64,000 nucleotides of DNA from Punica granatum (lineage: Eukaryota; Streptophyta; Magnoliopsida; Myrtales; Lythraceae). This document shows, piece after piece, positions 61,687 to 64,000 of this stretch (its first letter is position 1; each line of letters begins with the position of its first letter). The stretch lies in the NCBI RefSeq assembly GCF_007655135.1, contig NC_045133.1, positions 18,697,845-18,761,844 of the forward strand, in the 5' to 3' direction. Below the pieces are notes generated by a model that was not told where the DNA came from, made no database searches, and was given only the letters and a program-made list of their open reading frames with translations. Both the position numbers and the translations under genes were made by a program.

Positions 61687-61710
61687 GCTGCTGCTGCTGC
61701 TGCTGCTGCT
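61687..61710 (+). repeat. (GCT)8 in the leader of the P-loop ATPase gene
   Basis: Eight uninterrupted GCT units, about 100 bp before the ATG at 61810 and probably in the 5' UTR. Repeat number here is likely to vary between individuals. Confidence 0.85.
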
Positions 61711-61809
61711 CTCAAAGTCAATTCGGGTGCTCGAATCTCCATTGGAGTTCAAGAGACTGAGAGCTTAACACGAAGCAGGAGCTTAGCGGAAGAAGAGGAG
61801 GAGCTGGAA

Positions 61810-63511
61810 ATGGTGAAGAAAGCGTGGAGGATAATCCCCAGGTCCTTAATGGAGACAGTACTCAACAACCATGCTCAGCACCACCGCGTCCCTCAGCCCC
61901 TCATCCTCCACGGCCCTCGCGGCGTCGGCAAAACCACCCTCATCCTCGACCGTAAGTGCCCTTCTCTCATTATCTCTCTTTCAGCGAACTTTTAGCAAAC
62001 ACCTTGTGGGTAAGCTTCATTTCGCATTTTTTTTTTCAGCAAAGTGGCTCGCCTTTACAGTGACTAAAAACAAAACTGTTTTTATTGAATGCTCAATGTT
62101 CTTCTCTTTGGATTGGATGGCTTGCCTCTTGCTCTTTCTCTACAAGCCGTGAACAATCAGTTGGAATGAAATGCTCTGCTTGCATTTGCTGCTTATATGA
62201 ATTCTAACATTGGCAAAAACTGCTGCTTCTCGTCTTGGTTTGTTTCAGGGCTGCTAAGTGAATGGAGCAAAGGCCCCCACATCACCGGCTATGTGGACTT
62301 GGCTGAATCAATCAAAGATCACCACCCAAAACACGGTGGCTCTTTCCCGTGGTATTCCTGGTCCAACTGTGACCCACCCGCATTATCAGCTCTCCGGGCC
62401 CAGCTTGAGCACTGCCTCGAATCAATGGTCCAAGAGGGTGTAAAGCTCGGCAACATCACTTCGCAACAAGTATTCACTACCCTGAAGAAATGGCATGGCC
62501 TCAATACAGCTCTGAGGCGTGTCCTTGAGAATCATAGCCCCTCAAAGAATGCACTTTCTGACAAAGTCACAGGCTCAAACCTGTGGAGACGAGCAGTTTT
62601 CGCTTTGTCCAGCAGGTGTAATGCGGAAGAGATTAATGGGCTCCTTGGATTGGACAAGACGGTAGAAAGGATATCTCTAATCAACAGTATACTATTCGAG
62701 TAGTAATGGCAGTTCAGAAGTTTGAGCATGCATGTTCTATTTGCTATTAGAATAGATATTCAAGTGCCATATTTGCATGTCTTATTTGTCATTAGATAGA
62801 TATTCAGGTGCCATAATCAAATCTGTGTCCCCAGTTTTGGGATCATATTCAAACCGCATGTCACCATGACATGCAATTACTTGTACGGACCATACCTTGT
62901 GGCCAGCCCGATGATTCTCTGTATTTGTATAGCTCATCTTTTGTTCGGCATTTTTATACTTATTGTAATTTGATCAGCAGGGTGAGGGCTTGTCAGTTGA
63001 GGAGGCTTCATATTTGCGTGAGTCTATCGTCGCTTTGAAGTTGGCTAAGGAGGTGATTGAGGTGCAGCAACGGTGGAGAAGAAATGCAATGACCCATTTG
63101 AATCGGACAGGTGGATTCTCTAGGTCATTAGCACATTCTTGTACAGATTGGCCATGTTTGTTGCTGGAGTTGTTGTCAGAATCTGCTGAAATTGGTCATT
63201 TCCAGGTACTTTGTCAGTATTTCTGTCTATTCAGCTGCGATGGAGACATTTTGTCAACATTATGTAGATACGATATTCATATTTTCAAAGCAAAAACATC
63301 TCAATTTGTAGACGTTTAACTTGGTTGTATACTTTTATTGCAATTGGCAGCCAAAGCTGGTGATAAACAATATTGAAGTGCTGAGGAATGCTATTCTGAC
63401 CGATGATTTGTCAATTAATGCACCAATGTACCATGACAGTCTCATATGGAGAATAATTGCTCTCGGTGCAAATGAGAGGATCATCCCTGTCATACTTGTG
63501 ACTTCAGATAG
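61810..63511 (+). CDS. P-loop ATPase, plant family of unknown role (5' part)
   Basis: Four exons are placed: 61810-61951, 62249-62661, 62981-63205 and 63351-63511. All introns are GT-AG; the phases are consistent and give about 313 residues. The gene continues past 64000, as the last exon ends mid-codon at a GT donor. Walker A is GPRGVGKTT (residues ~35-43). The predicted Walker B is LVINNIEVL, with Asn where Asp is usual. A sensor-1-like strand follows (IPVILVTSD). A block CTDWPCLLLELLS sits before Walker B. The layout is that of ATPase_2/STAND-type NTPases. The donor at 62661 (ACG|GTAGAA) is weaker than the others. The acceptor at 62981 has a CAG alternative three bases earlier. No transit peptide or membrane segment is obvious. 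Confidence 0.8.
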
Positions 63512-64000
63512 GTAAATGGCTCTTCTGTAGGTTCTTGCATCTGAATTCTTATATTTCCTGCCACTAATACTAACTTAATATGGTGAAGTAAGAGTTTCTC
63601 GTGATACATCATTTATTTGGAAAAGGAAGCATGTGTGATTGAGCGAACTGAGGTCCATGTAGCTTTATTTCTTTCCAGTGGAGCCGAAGTGTCTCTCTTC
63701 TTCTTCAGATCCGTCCTCAAGTTAAAGAATCTTTAATTCCGAAGTTTGACCTAAGTAGCCAAGAGTTGCTTAGTGTTGTTGGTTCAAACTTCCCCATGCT
63801 GGAGAATTTTCGCTGTTAGTATTGAGGTGTAATGTGAATATTGTGCATGGACTCTTGTACCCGTTAAAGTGGTGATATTTCAGTGTGAATCCGTAGTACT
63901 TGTCTCTCAATATTTTCCAATGTCCGGTTATCCCGCATTACAACCTGGCCAGATAGCTTGTTCCATGTTTCTGTGATACTTGAGAACTATATCAGTTGTT
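63512..64000. other. Intron (or end) of the P-loop ATPase gene
   Basis: After the donor at 63512 no convincing next exon is visible. A candidate acceptor at about 63678 leads to a stop within 20 codons and to unrelated residues. I take this as intron reaching the window edge, but premature termination of the gene cannot be excluded. Confidence 0.45.

Noticed and set aside
63679..63736. Fifth exon of the P-loop ATPase gene
   Set aside because: The acceptor is good and the phase fits, but translation stops after about 19 residues and the residues do not resemble what should follow a sensor-1 strand.
1..64000. CRISPR array, phage or bacterial operon
   Set aside because: No spacer-separated short repeats, no ribosome-binding-site-led gene strings, and all real genes have introns; the DNA is plant nuclear.

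Overview
The window is nuclear DNA of a flowering plant, most likely a eudicot. The evidence is GT-AG introns, an R2R3-MYB gene with the standard 133/130-nt first exons, a pro-domain-free pectinesterase of the PME31 type, a CYP87-like P450 relic, a plant tRNA-Ala(UGC), and many short non-autonomous mobile elements in AT-rich intergenic DNA. I cannot name the species from the sequence alone. There is no operon, CRISPR array or phage-like module.

Layout: 0-5 kb is non-coding, with several same-orientation SINE-like copies, followed by a nuclear tRNA-Ala. 5.8-11 kb is the gene-rich part: two intact minus-strand genes in tandem, a plastid-type DUF1997 protein and a PME31-like pectinesterase, both of which I could splice in frame from start to stop. 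11.4 kb holds a fragment of mitochondrial 26S rRNA (NUMT). 12-16.5 kb holds a decayed CACTA-like end, a degenerate ~240-bp tandem repeat, a tandem MITE pair and a foldback. 16.5-19.4 kb holds two dead genes: a CYP87-like P450 whose heme-cysteine codon is a stop, and the C-terminal third of an L-gulonolactone-oxidase-like gene with three nonsense codons. 19.5-39 kb is repeat territory: tRNA-SINEs, a Tourist-like MITE, foldbacks, a probable long LTR with a TATA box, and tandem repeats. 39-41 kb carries an intact MIXTA-like (subgroup 9) MYB gene. 41-61 kb is again repeats, including a SINE with a perfect 16-bp target duplication, a ~1.2-kb element with ~300-bp inverted arms and a GC-rich core, an inverted-repeat element carrying a decayed RING-H2 (ATL) gene, two tandem arrays and a Mutator-like MITE with target duplication. 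61.8 kb to the right edge is the 5' part of a plant P-loop ATPase gene that runs out of the window.

The live genes have unrelated roles (cell-wall pectin de-esterification, an unknown plastid protein, epidermal and cuticle transcription control, an ATPase of unknown role) and show no sign of forming a pathway. I found no clearly new multi-gene system. The most unusual item is the inverted-repeat element with the captured ATL gene. Exon boundaries were deduced by eye from splice sites, reading phase and family similarity, not from transcripts.
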